The notes beneath the pieces are model-generated. The model was given only the letters and a program-made list of their open reading frames with translations. It was not told where the DNA came from and made no database searches. Source: Luteimonas rhizosphaerae (GTDB taxonomy: Bacteria; Pseudomonadota; Gammaproteobacteria; Xanthomonadales; Xanthomonadaceae). Taken from it: 64,000 nt of DNA. Below, one piece after another: positions 7,019 through 15,858 of this stretch (the stretch's first letter is position 1; each line of letters begins with the position of its first letter). The position numbers and the translations under genes were made by a program. The DNA lies in NCBI RefSeq assembly GCF_002849595.1, contig NZ_NRQR01000015.1, positions 1 to 64,000 on the forward strand, read 5' to 3'.

Positions 7019-10000
7019 GGGGTGCCCGACAGGCGCTGGCCGCCGAAGGGCTGCACGCCGACGACGGCGCCGATCTGGTTGCGGTTGACGTAGACGTTGC
7101 CGACCCGCGCGCGCGACGTGATCGTCTCGACGGTCTCGTCGATGCGCGAGTGGATGCCGAGCGTCAGGCCGTATCCGGTGTTGTTGATCGCGTCGATCAC
7201 CGCATCGAGCTCGTTGGCCTTCCAGCGGATCACGTGCAGCGCCGGGCCGAAGTTCTCGCGCTGCAACTGCGACAGCGACTGCAGTTCCCACGCGCGCGGC
7301 GCAAAGAACGTGCCGTGCGCGGCGGCCTCGCCGAGCGGCGTGGTCGCGATCAGGCGCGCCTCGCGGGCCATGCGTTCGGCGTGCGCATCGAGCATGCGCA
7401 GCGCGTCGGCATCGATCACCGGGCCGACGTCGGTCGACAGCAGCGCCGGATCGCCGACGGTGAGCTCCTGCATCGCGCCGGCCAGCATGTCGAGCACCTT
7501 GTCGGCGATGTCGTCCTGCACGAACAGTACGCGCGCGGCCGAGCAGCGCTGGCCGGCCGAGGTGAACGCCGAACCCAGCGCGTCCTTGACCAGCTGCTCG
7601 GGCAGCGCGGAGGAGTCGGCGATCAGCGCGTTCTGGCCGCCGGTCTCGGCGATCAGGGTGCCGATCGCGCCGTCGCGCGCGGCGAGCGCGCGATTGATCG
7701 CCAGTGCGGTCGCGTTCGAGCCGGTGAACACCACGCCGGCCACGCGCGCATCCGAGGTCAGCGCCGCGCCGACGCTGGCGCCATCGCCGGGCACGTACTG
7801 CAGCACGGCGTCCGGCACGCCGGCTTCGTGCAGCAGCTTGACCGCGGCATGGCCGACCAGCGTAGTCTGCTCGGCGGCCTTGGCGATGACGGTATTGCCG
7901 GCCGCGAGCGCGGCGGCGATCTGGCCGGCGAAGATCGCCAGCGGGAAGTTCCACGGACTGATGCAGACGAACACGCCGCGGCCCGAGAGCTGCAGGCTGT
8001 TGGATTCGCCGGTCGGGCCGGGCAGCGCCTCGACGATGAACAGGCGGCGCGCCTCGCCGGCGTAGTAGCGCAGGAAATCCACGGCCTCGCGCACTTCGGC
8101 CACGCCGTCGGGAATCGTCTTGCCGGCTTCGCGCGTGCACATCGCGATGTATTCGGGCGTGCGCGCTTCCAGCAGGTCGGCGGCGTGTTCGAGGATCGCC
8201 GCGCGCGAGGCGGCGGGCATCGCGTTCCAGTCGGCGTGGGCGTCGGTCGCGTTGCGCAGCGCCTGCTCGACGGTCGCGGTGTCGGCGGCCTGCCACTGGC
8301 CCACGCGCACGCGGCGGTCGGCGGGGCTAGTGACCTCGACGGTCGCGCCGCTGCTGGTCGCACCCGGCACCAGCGGGCCCGCGGTCCACGGGCCGGCATG
8401 GGCCCGGATCTGTTCGGCGAGTGCGGCGAGCTGCGCATCGTTGGCGAGATTGACGCCCATGGAATTGCTCCTGTCGTGCGACTGGCTGCGGTAGAGGTCG
8501 ACCGGCAGCGGAATGCGGGGGTGGGGAATGGATTCGAAACCGGACACGACCTCGACCGGATCGCGGATCAGGTCGTCGATCGCGACGTCCTCGTCGCTGA
8601 TCCGGTTGACGAAGCTGGAGTTGGCGCCGTTCTCGAGCAGGCGCCGCACCAGGTACGGCAGCAGGTCCTCGTGCGAGCCGACCGGCGCATAGACGCGGCA
8701 GGCCACGTCGAGGCGATTGGCCGGAATGACCTCGGCGTAGAGGTCGTCGCCCATGCCGTGCAGCTTCTGGAACTCGTAGGGCTTCGCACCGCCCGCGGCC
8801 GGCAGCAGCGTCGTCGCCATGCGGTGCACGGCGGCGATGGTGTGTGCGTTGTGGGTCGCGAACATCGGATAGATCGCATCGGTCGCCGACAGCAGGCGGC
8901 GCGCATTGGCGAGATAGCTGACGTCGGTGTTCGGTTTACGGGTGAACACCGGATAGCCCGGGTGGCCTTCGACCTGGGCGCGCTTGACCTCGCTGTCCCA
9001 GTACGCGCCCTTGACCAGGCGCACCGGGATGCGGCGGCCGTGTGCGCGGGCGAGGGCGGCGATCCAGTCGATCACGAACGGCGCGCGCTTCTGGTAGGCC
9101 TGCACGACGATGCCGAAGCCGTCCCAGCCGGCCAGCGAGGCATCGGACCAGGCCGCCTCGATCACGTCGAGCGAGAGTTCCAGCCGGTCGGCTTCCTCGG
9201 CGTCGACGGTCAGACCGATGCGGTAGCCCTTCGCGCGCTGCGCCAGATCGCGCAGACGCGGCGCGAGTTCGGCCAGCACGCGTTCGCGCTTGGCGTGCTC
9301 GTAGCGCGGGTGCAGCGCGGACAGCTTGACCGAGATCGACGGCGCGGTGATCGCGTCCTCGAACGGCCCGGTGCGCCCGATCGCGTCGATCGCATCGCGG
9401 TAGGCCTTCAGATAGCGGTCGGCGTCGGCCCGGGTCAGCGCGGCCTCGCCGAGCATGTCGAACGAATAGCGGTACGCGGCGTTGGCGCCCTTGCGGCTGC
9501 GCGTCAGTGCCTCGCCGATCGTGCGGCCCATGACGAACTGGTGGCCCATGATCCGCATCGCCTGGCGCACCGCGAGCCGGATCACCGGCTCGCCGACGCG
9601 ACCGATCAGGCGCTGGAAGGCGTTGTGGACATTGCGTTTGGTGTCGTCGGCCAGGTCGACCAGGTGGCCGGTCAGCATCAGGCCCCAGGTCGAGGCGTTG
9701 ACCAGCACCGAGTCCGACTGGCCCATGTGCTTGCGCCAGTTGGCCTCGCCGAGCTTGTCGCGGATCAGCGCATCGGCCGTGTCCTGGTCCGGAATGCGCA
9801 GCAGCGCCTCGGCCACGCACATCAGCAGCACGCCTTCCTCGCTGCCGAGGTCGTACTGCTGCATGAAGGCCTCGATCGCGCCCTGGTCCTGCGCGCGGGC
9901 ACGGACCCGGCGCACCAGGTCGGCGGCCGTGGCCTGGATGGCGGCGCGGTCGGCGTCGGGCTGGCGGGCCTGTTCGAGCAGCGCCTGCACGCGCTCGGTT

Positions 10001-10086
10001 TCGTCCGCGGTCCAGGCCGCGGTGATCGCCGGGCGCAGCGACGAAGGGGAGACCGCCGGGGCGGTGGACGACGGACTGGCGTTCAA
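7003..10086 (-). CDS. putA: Bifunctional proline dehydrogenase / P5C dehydrogenase PutA, 3' end frameshifted
   Basis: PutA oxidises proline to glutamate: an FAD-dependent PRODH domain (about residues 100-480) and an NAD-dependent aldehyde dehydrogenase domain (about 520-1000). PRODH motifs such as LVKGAYWDSEVKRAQ and YPMFATHNAHT are intact, as are the ALDH catalytic Glu (AETGGQNA) and Cys (SAGQRCSAARV). No N-terminal ribbon-helix-helix domain is present, so it should not autoregulate as E. coli PutA does. The start is set at a TTG (10086), giving MNASPSS; an upstream GTG at 10182 would add an unlikely extension. The frame ends early after GGQRLSGT, losing the conserved C-terminal tail, which lies out of frame just beyond. 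Activity may be impaired, or the lesion may be a sequencing or assembly error. Confidence 0.9.
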   Translation of the reverse strand: MNASPSSTAPAVSPSSLRPAITAAWTADETERVQALLEQARQPDADRAAIQATAADLVRRVRARAQDQGAIEAFMQQYDLGSEEGVLLMCVAEALLRIPDQDTADALIRDKLGEANWRKHMGQSDSVLVNASTWGLMLTGHLVDLADDTKRNVHNAFQRLIGRVGEPVIRLAVRQAMRIMGHQFVMGRTIGEALTRSRKGANAAYRYSFDMLGEAALTRADADRYLKAYRDAIDAIGRTGPFEDAITAPSISVKLSALHPRYEHAKRERVLAELAPRLRDLAQRAKGYRIGLTVDAEEADRLELSLDVIEAAWSDASLAGWDGFGIVVQAYQKRAPFVIDWIAALARAHGRRIPVRLVKGAYWDSEVKRAQVEGHPGYPVFTRKPNTDVSYLANARRLLSATDAIYPMFATHNAHTIAAVHRMATTLLPAAGGAKPYEFQKLHGMGDDLYAEVIPANRLDVACRVYAPVGSHEDLLPYLVRRLLENGANSSFVNRISDEDVAIDDLIRDPVEVVSGFESIPHPRIPLPVDLYRSQSHDRSNSMGVNLANDAQLAALAEQIRAHAGPWTAGPLVPGATSSGATVEVTSPADRRVRVGQWQAADTATVEQALRNATDAHADWNAMPAASRAAILEHAADLLEARTPEYIAMCTREAGKTIPDGVAEVREAVDFLRYYAGEARRLFIVEALPGPTGESNSLQLSGRGVFVCISPWNFPLAIFAGQIAAALAAGNTVIAKAAEQTTLVGHAAVKLLHEAGVPDAVLQYVPGDGASVGAALTSDARVAGVVFTGSNATALAINRALAARDGAIGTLIAETGGQNALIADSSALPEQLVKDALGSAFTSAGQRCSAARVLFVQDDIADKVLDMLAGAMQELTVGDPALLSTDVGPVIDADALRMLDAHAERMAREARLIATTPLGEAAAHGTFFAPRAWELQSLSQLQRENFGPALHVIRWKANELDAVIDAINNTGYGLTLGIHSRIDETVETITSRARVGNVYVNRNQIGAVVGVQPFGGQRLSGTPPRRP

Positions 10087-10442
10087 GAGGCAACCGGCGG
10101 GGACGTGGCGAGCCCGCGATTCTAGACGCGCGGCATCGGCGCGACCATGACCCAGATGGTCGGTTGGCGGGCGTCGTGCCACATCTTTATATCGTGCCGG
10201 TCGCCGGAGGCCGCGAACCCCACCAGAGCGCGGTTCCGCGCGTCGTTCGCGGCCGTGCGGCGGCGCCGGGTGCGACGATCCGACGCAGTCCGGCTTGCCG
10301 GTCCATGTCGGCCACGGCTACCATCCGGGGGTTTTCCGCAGTACGCCGCCGCTCCTGCGCACGATTCAGCCCCGCACGCAGGGGCGAGGACGGTCGCGTT
10401 CCCGCCAGCCAACGCCAGCTCAGGCACTTGGGGTTCGATGTG
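10087..10442. promoter_or_regulatory. putA/coxB divergent intergenic region
   Basis: 356 bases between the putative putA start and coxB, with no supported gene. Around 10186-10193 the sequence CTTTATATC offers TATAAA leftwards (towards putA). Rightwards it offers TATATC, with TTGGCG at 10164-10169 as a possible -35 at 18-base spacing (towards coxB). Both are imperfect. The rest is GC-rich without clear structure. Confidence 0.35.
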
Positions 10443-11381
10443 ATGCAAGCCGGTCGTTTCATGCAATGGATGTCGGGTGCGCTCGCCCTGGCGATGTCGG
10501 CGGGTGCCGCGGCCCAGGCCAGCGATCCCAAGCCGTGGCAGCTGAACATGGGCAAGGGCGTCACCGCCTCGTCCCAGCACGCCTACGACGCGCACATGAT
10601 GGCGCTGTGGATCTGCGTCGCGATCGGCATCCTCGTGTTCGGCGCGATGGCCGTCGCGATGTTCAAGTTCCGCAAGTCCAAGGGTGCGGTCGCGGCCCAG
10701 TTCAGCCACAACACGACGGCCGAGATCATCTGGACGGTGGTCCCGATCATCATCCTGGTGGTGATGGCGGTGCCGGCGACGCAGAAGCTGATCGCGATGT
10801 ACGACACCCGCGATTCGGAAATGACCGTCAAGGTCACCGGCATCCAGTGGATGTGGAAGTACGAGTACATGGGCGAGGACGTGGCGATCACCAGCCGCCT
10901 CGACCGCGAGAGCGACCGCCTGCGCCAGAACCCGGCCACGACCCGCGCCGAGCTCGACGCGCACGGCCATTACCTGCTCGACGTCGACAACGCGCTGGTG
11001 CTGCCGACCGACACCAAGATCCGCTTCGTGGTGACCGCCGACGACGTGATCCACTCCTGGTGGGTGCCGGCGCTGGGCTGGAAGCAGGACGCGATCCCCG
11101 GCATCGTCAACGAGGCCTGGACCGAGATCCTCGAGCCCGGCGTCTACCGCGGCCAGTGCGCCGAACTGTGCGGCAAGGACCACGCCTTCATGCCGATCGT
11201 CGTGCGCGCGCTGCCGCGTGCGGAGTTCGACACCTGGCTCGCCGCCGAGAAGGCCCGGAACGCACCCCCCCCGGTCGAGGCGGCCCCCGCGGCGCCCGCA
11301 CCGGCACCTGAGCAGGCGGACGGGGACACCCCGGCCACCGCGCAGACCCCATCCGCCCCTGCCGCTCCCGCGGCCGGCTGA
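10443..11381 (+). CDS. coxB: Cytochrome c oxidase subunit II
   Basis: 312-aa subunit II of aa3-type cytochrome oxidase, which passes electrons from cytochrome c through the CuA centre. An N-terminal signal segment (ending ...GAAAQA) is followed by two membrane helices (about 50-75 and 95-115). A periplasmic cupredoxin domain comes next, with the aromatic loop IQWMWKYEY and the CuA ligands HSWWVP, CAELCGKDHAFM. The start ATG at 10443 directly follows an in-frame GTG. The C terminus is an Ala/Pro-rich tail with no cytochrome c domain. It is the first gene of the cox operon; coxA follows after 23 bases. Confidence 0.96.
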   Translation: MQAGRFMQWMSGALALAMSAGAAAQASDPKPWQLNMGKGVTASSQHAYDAHMMALWICVAIGILVFGAMAVAMFKFRKSKGAVAAQFSHNTTAEIIWTVVPIIILVVMAVPATQKLIAMYDTRDSEMTVKVTGIQWMWKYEYMGEDVAITSRLDRESDRLRQNPATTRAELDAHGHYLLDVDNALVLPTDTKIRFVVTADDVIHSWWVPALGWKQDAIPGIVNEAWTEILEPGVYRGQCAELCGKDHAFMPIVVRALPRAEFDTWLAAEKARNAPPPVEAAPAAPAPAPEQADGDTPATAQTPSAPAAPAAG

Positions 11382-11404
11382 TCGATTCCGAGGCCCGCAC
11401 GCTC

Positions 11405-13027
11405 ATGTCCACGCATACCGCCACCGCCGCGCACGACCATCACGACGATCACGCCCACACCCAGGGCTTCGTCCAGCGCTGGTTCTTTTCCACGAACCAC
11501 AAGGACATCGGCACGCTGTACCTGCTGTTCTCGTTCGTGATGTTCATCATCGGCGCGGGCATGAGCGTGATCATCCGCACCGAGCTCGCCGTCCCGGGCC
11601 TGCAGCACGTCAGCCCGCAGTTCTTCAACCAGATGACCACCATGCATGCGCTGGTGATGATCTTCGGCGGCGTGATGCCGGCCTTCGTCGGCCTGGCCAA
11701 CTGGATGATCCCGCTGCAGATCGGCGCGCCGGACATGGCGCTGCCGCGCATGAACAACTGGTCGTTCTGGATCCTGCCGTTCGCGTTCACGATGCTGCTG
11801 ATGACGCTGTTCCTGCCCGGCGGTGGCCCGGCCGGCGGCTGGACGCTGTATCCGCCGCTGTCGCTGCAGGGCGGCAACAGCGTGTCGCTGACGATCTTCG
11901 CCATCCACATGATGGGCATCAGCTCGATCATGGGCGCGATCAACGTCATCGCGACCATCCTCAACATGCGCGCCCCGGGCGTGGACCTGCTGAAGATGCC
12001 GATCTTCTGCTGGACCTGGCTGATCACCGCGTTCCTGCTGATCGCGGTGATGCCGGTGCTGGCCGGCGCGGTCACGATGCTGCTGACCGACAAGTTCTTC
12101 ATGACCTCGTTCTTCAACGCGGCCGGCGGCGGCGACCCGGTGATGTACCAGCACATCTTCTGGTTCTTCGGGCATCCCGAGGTCTACATCATGATCCTGC
12201 CGGCGTTCGGCATCGTGTCGGAGATCATCCCGACCTTCAGCCGCAAGCCGCTGTTCGGTTACCAGGCGATGGTCTATGCGACCGCGGCGATCGCGTTCCT
12301 GAGCTTCATCGTCTGGGCCCACCACATGTTCACCGTGGGCATGCCGCTGGGCGGCGAGATCTACTTCATGTTCGCGACGATGCTGATCTCGATCCCGACC
12401 GGCGTGAAGGTGTTCAACTGGGTGTCGACGATGTGGCGCGGCTCGCTGAGCTTCGAGTCGCCGATGCTGTGGTCTGTCGCCTTCGTCATCCTGTTCACCA
12501 TCGGCGGGTTCTCGGGCCTGATGCTCGCCATCGTGCCGGCCGACTTCCAGTACCACGACACCTATTTCGTCGTCGCCCACTTCCATTACGTGCTGGTGAC
12601 CGGCGCGCTGTTCGCGATCATCGCGGCGACCTACTACTGGTGGCCGAAGTGGACCGGCCGCATGTACAACGAGCTCTGGGCGAAGGTGCATTTCTGGTGG
12701 ACGATCGTGTTCGTCAACCTGCTGTTCTTCCCGCAGCACTTCCTCGGCCTGGCCGGCATGCCGCGCCGCATCCCCGACTACAACGTCGTGTTCGCGGACT
12801 GGAACCTGATCAGCTCGATCGGCGCGTTCGGCATGTTCGCCACGCCCTTCCTGATGTTCGCGATCCTGCTGCATTCCAAGCTGCGCGGCGCGCCCGCCGC
12901 GGCGCGGTCGTGGGAAGGCGCCAAGGGTCTGGAGTGGACCGTGCCGTCGCCGGCGCCGCACCACACGTTCGCGACGCCGCCGGTGCTCAAGCCGGGCGAC
13001 CTGGCGCACGACGACATCAGCCACTGA
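11405..13027 (+). CDS. coxA: Cytochrome c oxidase subunit I
   Basis: 540-aa catalytic subunit with twelve membrane helices. The metal-binding histidines are all visible: TTMHALVM (heme a), WFFGHPEVYIM (CuB and the cross-linked Tyr), VWAHHMF (CuB) and VAHFHYVLVTG (hemes a and a3). K- and D-channel residues lie in conserved context. It reduces O2 to water with proton pumping. The N terminus carries a short His-rich extension (AAHDHHDDHAH) before the first helix. It is the second gene of the cox operon. Confidence 0.98.
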   Translation: MSTHTATAAHDHHDDHAHTQGFVQRWFFSTNHKDIGTLYLLFSFVMFIIGAGMSVIIRTELAVPGLQHVSPQFFNQMTTMHALVMIFGGVMPAFVGLANWMIPLQIGAPDMALPRMNNWSFWILPFAFTMLLMTLFLPGGGPAGGWTLYPPLSLQGGNSVSLTIFAIHMMGISSIMGAINVIATILNMRAPGVDLLKMPIFCWTWLITAFLLIAVMPVLAGAVTMLLTDKFFMTSFFNAAGGGDPVMYQHIFWFFGHPEVYIMILPAFGIVSEIIPTFSRKPLFGYQAMVYATAAIAFLSFIVWAHHMFTVGMPLGGEIYFMFATMLISIPTGVKVFNWVSTMWRGSLSFESPMLWSVAFVILFTIGGFSGLMLAIVPADFQYHDTYFVVAHFHYVLVTGALFAIIAATYYWWPKWTGRMYNELWAKVHFWWTIVFVNLLFFPQHFLGLAGMPRRIPDYNVVFADWNLISSIGAFGMFATPFLMFAILLHSKLRGAPAAARSWEGAKGLEWTVPSPAPHHTFATPPVLKPGDLAHDDISH

Positions 13028-13038
13028 TCCCGGGACCG

Positions 13039-13182
13039 ATGCCGATCGCCATGCCCACGCCACTCGCCCCCGATGAGATCGCCGCGCGCCGCCGGCGCGC
13101 GAAGCGGACCGCGGGCATCGCGGCGCTGATCGCGGCGGGCATCTATGTCGCCTTCATCCTCAGCGGCGTGATCGGTCGATGA
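13039..13182 (+). CDS. 47-aa single-pass membrane protein of the cox operon
   Basis: Short gene between coxA and cox11. The product has a basic stretch (AARRRRAKRTAG) followed by one hydrophobic helix (IAALIAAGIYVAFILSGVI). It starts 12 bases after coxA, and its TGA overlaps the cox11 ATG, so translation is probably coupled. Tiny membrane proteins in this slot are annotated in several proteobacteria as cytochrome oxidase small assembly proteins. A role in oxidase assembly or in CuB delivery with Cox11 is an inference from position. Confidence 0.72.
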   Translation: MPIAMPTPLAPDEIAARRRRAKRTAGIAALIAAGIYVAFILSGVIGR

Positions 13183-13772
13183 GCGCGCCGGCGAAGAAGG
13201 GCTTCGGCGTCGGCAAGCTGGTCGCGATCTCGTTCGCGGCGTTCGCCTTCACGTTTTCGCTGGTGCCGCTGTACCGGATCGCCTGCGAGAAGGTGTTCGG
13301 CATCCGCCTCGAGAACAGCGCGGTCGCCGCGCCGGTCACCGCCGGCGCCGCCGACGAGGCGCGGATGGTGACCGTCGAGTTCGACGCCAGCGTCAATTCG
13401 CACCTGCCGTGGTCGTTCCGCCCGAACGAGACCCGCATGCAGGTCCGGGTCGGCGAGCAGTACGAGACGACGTACTACGCGCACAACGACAGCGCGTCGC
13501 CGGTCGTCGGCAGCGCGACGCCGTCGGTGGCGCCGGCGCGGGCGTCGGGCTTCTTCCAGAAGACCGAATGCTTCTGCTTCACCGCGCAGACGCTGGAAGC
13601 CGGCGAGACCCGCGACATGCCGGTGCGGTTCATCATCGATCCGTCGCTGCCGGCCGACGTCAACACGGTCACTCTGTCCTATACCTTCTTCAAGAACGAC
13701 GTGCTGACGTCGCGACTGGCGGCCGACACGGCGTCCCGGCGCGGCAATCCGGGCCCTGCGGCCGCACCCTGA
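13179..13772 (+). CDS. ctaG: Cytochrome c oxidase assembly protein Cox11/CtaG
   Basis: 197-aa CuB-insertion chaperone. One N-terminal membrane helix (about 12-32, ending VPLYRIACEKVFGI) anchors a periplasmic immunoglobulin-like domain carrying the copper motif KTECFCFTAQ and the conserved PVRFIIDPSLP. The length and all family landmarks are normal. The ATG overlaps the stop of the preceding small membrane protein by 4 bases, and coxC follows after 53 bases. Confidence 0.96.
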   Translation: MSAPAKKGFGVGKLVAISFAAFAFTFSLVPLYRIACEKVFGIRLENSAVAAPVTAGAADEARMVTVEFDASVNSHLPWSFRPNETRMQVRVGEQYETTYYAHNDSASPVVGSATPSVAPARASGFFQKTECFCFTAQTLEAGETRDMPVRFIIDPSLPADVNTVTLSYTFFKNDVLTSRLAADTASRRGNPGPAAAP

Positions 13773-13825
13773 GCCGCACGCCGCTTCCTTTTCCGCTCAT
13801 CGCTCCACGCCACACGGACCTCGCC

Positions 13826-14710
13826 ATGGCACACGCCCAGCCCGACCCCAAAGACGCCAACATCTATTTCGTGCCGCACGACAGCAAGTGGCCGGTGTTC
13901 GCATCGGTCGCGCTGTTCATCACGATGCTGGGCCTGGCGAGCTGGTTCAACGAAGTCAGCTGGGGCCGCACGACGTTCTTCGTCGGCGCCGTCGCGCTGT
14001 CGGCGATCCTGTTCAAGTGGTTCGCCGACGTGATCCTGGAATCGGTGTCGGGCTACTACAACAAGCAGGTCGACGTGTCGTTCCGGATGGGGATGGTGTG
14101 GTTCATCTTCTCGGAGATCATGTTCTTCGCCGCGTTCTTCGGCGCGCTGTTCTACGCGCGCACGCTGGCGCTGCCGTGGCTGGGCGGCGAAGGCTCGGGC
14201 GTGGCGACCAACGAGGTGCTGTGGGAGGGCTACAGCGCGGCCTGGCCGTCGGCGGGTCCGGGCGAGGTCGGTGGCGTGTTCCAGACGATCCCGGCCTGGG
14301 GCCTGCCGCTGCTCAATACGCTGATCCTGCTGGCGTCGGGCATCACGATCACGATCGCCCACCACGCGCTGCGCGCCGCGCACCGCACCCAGTTGCTGGT
14401 GTTCCTCGGCGCGACCATCCTGCTGGCCTGCGTGTTCCTGTTCTTCCAGGTCGAGGAATACGTCCACGCCTACCGCGATCTCAACCTGACGCTGGGCTCG
14501 GGCATCTACGGCTCGACGTTCTTCATGCTGACCGGCTTCCACGGCGCGCACGTGACGCTCGGCACGATCATGCTGATCGTGATCTGGCTGCGTTGCTTCC
14601 GCGGCCACTTCACCAAGGAAAACCACTTCGCGTTCGAGGCGGTGGCCTGGTACTGGCACTTCGTCGACGTGGTCTGGCTGATCCTGTTCCTGTTCGTCTA
14701 CGTCATCTGA
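13826..14710 (+). CDS. coxC: Cytochrome c oxidase subunit III
   Basis: 294-aa seven-helix subunit III. Recognisable parts are YFVPHDSKWPVFAS at the N terminus, the conserved membrane Glu region (FSEIMFFAAFFGALFYAR), TGFHGAHVTLGT and the C-terminal FEAVAWYWHFVDVVWLILF. The ATG at 13826 was chosen because the protein then begins with the family's usual MAHAQPDPKDANIYFVPH. Upstream in-frame codons come from the overlapping shadow frame. It is the last structural gene of the oxidase; the following assembly genes are separated by a leftward small gene. Confidence 0.97.
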   Translation: MAHAQPDPKDANIYFVPHDSKWPVFASVALFITMLGLASWFNEVSWGRTTFFVGAVALSAILFKWFADVILESVSGYYNKQVDVSFRMGMVWFIFSEIMFFAAFFGALFYARTLALPWLGGEGSGVATNEVLWEGYSAAWPSAGPGEVGGVFQTIPAWGLPLLNTLILLASGITITIAHHALRAAHRTQLLVFLGATILLACVFLFFQVEEYVHAYRDLNLTLGSGIYGSTFFMLTGFHGAHVTLGTIMLIVIWLRCFRGHFTKENHFAFEAVAWYWHFVDVVWLILFLFVYVI

Positions 14711-14836
14711 CGACGCGGGTCACGACGGGTCCGGCATGTCGTGGAGACGTGCCGACTCGCCGCGTCACCCGCACGCGGCGGCGGTCTTCAGCGACGCCGC
14801 GCGGGGTGGCGACAACGGCGCATCCGCGCGCTCGCG

Positions 14837-15055
14837 TCAGCCGTAGACTCCGTGGGGCTTGATCCAGCCCATCCACACCGCCAGCAGCACCAGCAGGATC
14901 AGGCCGACCGACAGGCCGATCCGTCGCGTCAGTGCCTTGACGGTCCGGTCGGTGCGGCCCTTGTCTGTCAGCATGTAGTACAGACCCGCACCGAGGTTCC
15001 ACAGGATCAGGATCAGGAAGCCGATGATCAGCAGCGTCTTTAGCGAATCGTTCAT
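14837..15055 (-). CDS. Twin-transmembrane protein, DUF2909 family
   Basis: 72-aa protein starting MNDSLKTLLIIGFLILILWNL with two hydrophobic helices joined by a polar loop (DKGRTDRTVKALTRR), the pattern of DUF2909 twin-transmembrane proteins. An in-frame ATG six bases further upstream (15061) would add Met-Val. These small proteins regularly lie next to cytochrome oxidase assembly genes. It is transcribed leftward, divergent from surf1 and convergent with coxC. The function is unknown, and an oxidase-related role is inferred from location. Confidence 0.8.
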   Translation of the reverse strand: MNDSLKTLLIIGFLILILWNLGAGLYYMLTDKGRTDRTVKALTRRIGLSVGLILLVLLAVWMGWIKPHGVYG

Positions 15056-15114
15056 GACCATGGCGTGCTCCGGCGCGGTCGGTTCGTGAGCGGATTGTCG
15101 CAGGTCGTCCCGAC

Positions 15115-15858
15115 ATGCGGGTGAGCCGGCGCACGACGACGATCGTCGGCTGGTCGCTGGCGGTCGCACTGATCGTGGCCTTCGCCGCGCTCGGGCAGTG
15201 GCAGCTGTCGCGCATGCACCACAAGCAGGCGATGCTGGGCGCGGTCGAGCGCGTGCTGGCCGAGCGCGACGCGCAGCCGCTGGCGCTGGCGGGCGATGCC
15301 GCACGCGCGCAGGACTACGACTGGGTGGCCGGCCGCGGCCGCTTCACCGACGATCGCGCCTTCGTGCTCGACAACCAGATCCAGGACGGCCAGCCGGGCC
15401 TGCGAATCTATCGCCTGTTCGCGCCCGAGGCCGGTGCGCCGCTGCTGGTCGACCTGGGCTGGGCGCCGATCGCCGACCGGGTCACGCGGCTGCCGGCGGC
15501 CGACATCGTCAGCGGCGCCGGTCTGCTCGACACCCCGCTCGAGCTGCGCGGCCTGCTGATGCCGCCTCCGTCGGCCGGGCTGGCGCTGGGGCCGGCGCTC
15601 GGCGAGGGCGCGGCGTACCTGATGACCCGCGTCGACCTCGCCGCGATCGCCACCGCCGCGGACCTCGACACGCCGCCGCCGCCGCGCGTGCTGCGGCTCG
15701 ATCCGGCATTGCCGCTTGGCTACGCGCGCGATCTCGACATCCTGCCCAACACCCTGCCGCCCGAAAAACACCTCGGCTACGCGGTGCAATGGTTCGGCCT
15801 CGCCCTCGCGGTGCTGGCGACCGCGCTGCTGCTGACATTCCGGAAATCCCGTCGATGA
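15115..15858 (+). CDS. SURF1-family oxidase assembly protein
   Basis: 247-aa protein with an N-terminal helix (about 10-28), a periplasmic domain and a C-terminal helix (about 222-240). Family marks are ALGQWQLSRMHHKQAML, VLDNQIQDGQPGLRIYRLF, VDLGWAPI and HLGYAVQWFGLALAV. SURF1 proteins help deliver or insert heme a into subunit I. The stop overlaps the next ATG (ATGA), so it is translationally coupled with the SCO-like gene. It heads the surf1-SCO-ctaA-ctaB rightward unit. Confidence 0.93.
   Translation: MRVSRRTTTIVGWSLAVALIVAFAALGQWQLSRMHHKQAMLGAVERVLAERDAQPLALAGDAARAQDYDWVAGRGRFTDDRAFVLDNQIQDGQPGLRIYRLFAPEAGAPLLVDLGWAPIADRVTRLPAADIVSGAGLLDTPLELRGLLMPPPSAGLALGPALGEGAAYLMTRVDLAAIATAADLDTPPPPRVLRLDPALPLGYARDLDILPNTLPPEKHLGYAVQWFGLALAVLATALLLTFRKSRR

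Noticed and set aside
7150..10125. A 991-codon open frame antisense to putA
   Set aside because: It is a shadow of a real GC-rich gene: Arg/Gly/Val-rich, no domain, no ribosome binding site. Many similar long antisense frames occur (for example 486-2141, 11144-13063, 34572-37706) and were rejected for the same reason.
10087..10182. Extended N terminus of PutA from GTG 10182
   Set aside because: The added 32 residues are Arg/Pro-rich and unlike the family. Starting at TTG 10086 gives the usual short leader before the conserved helices.
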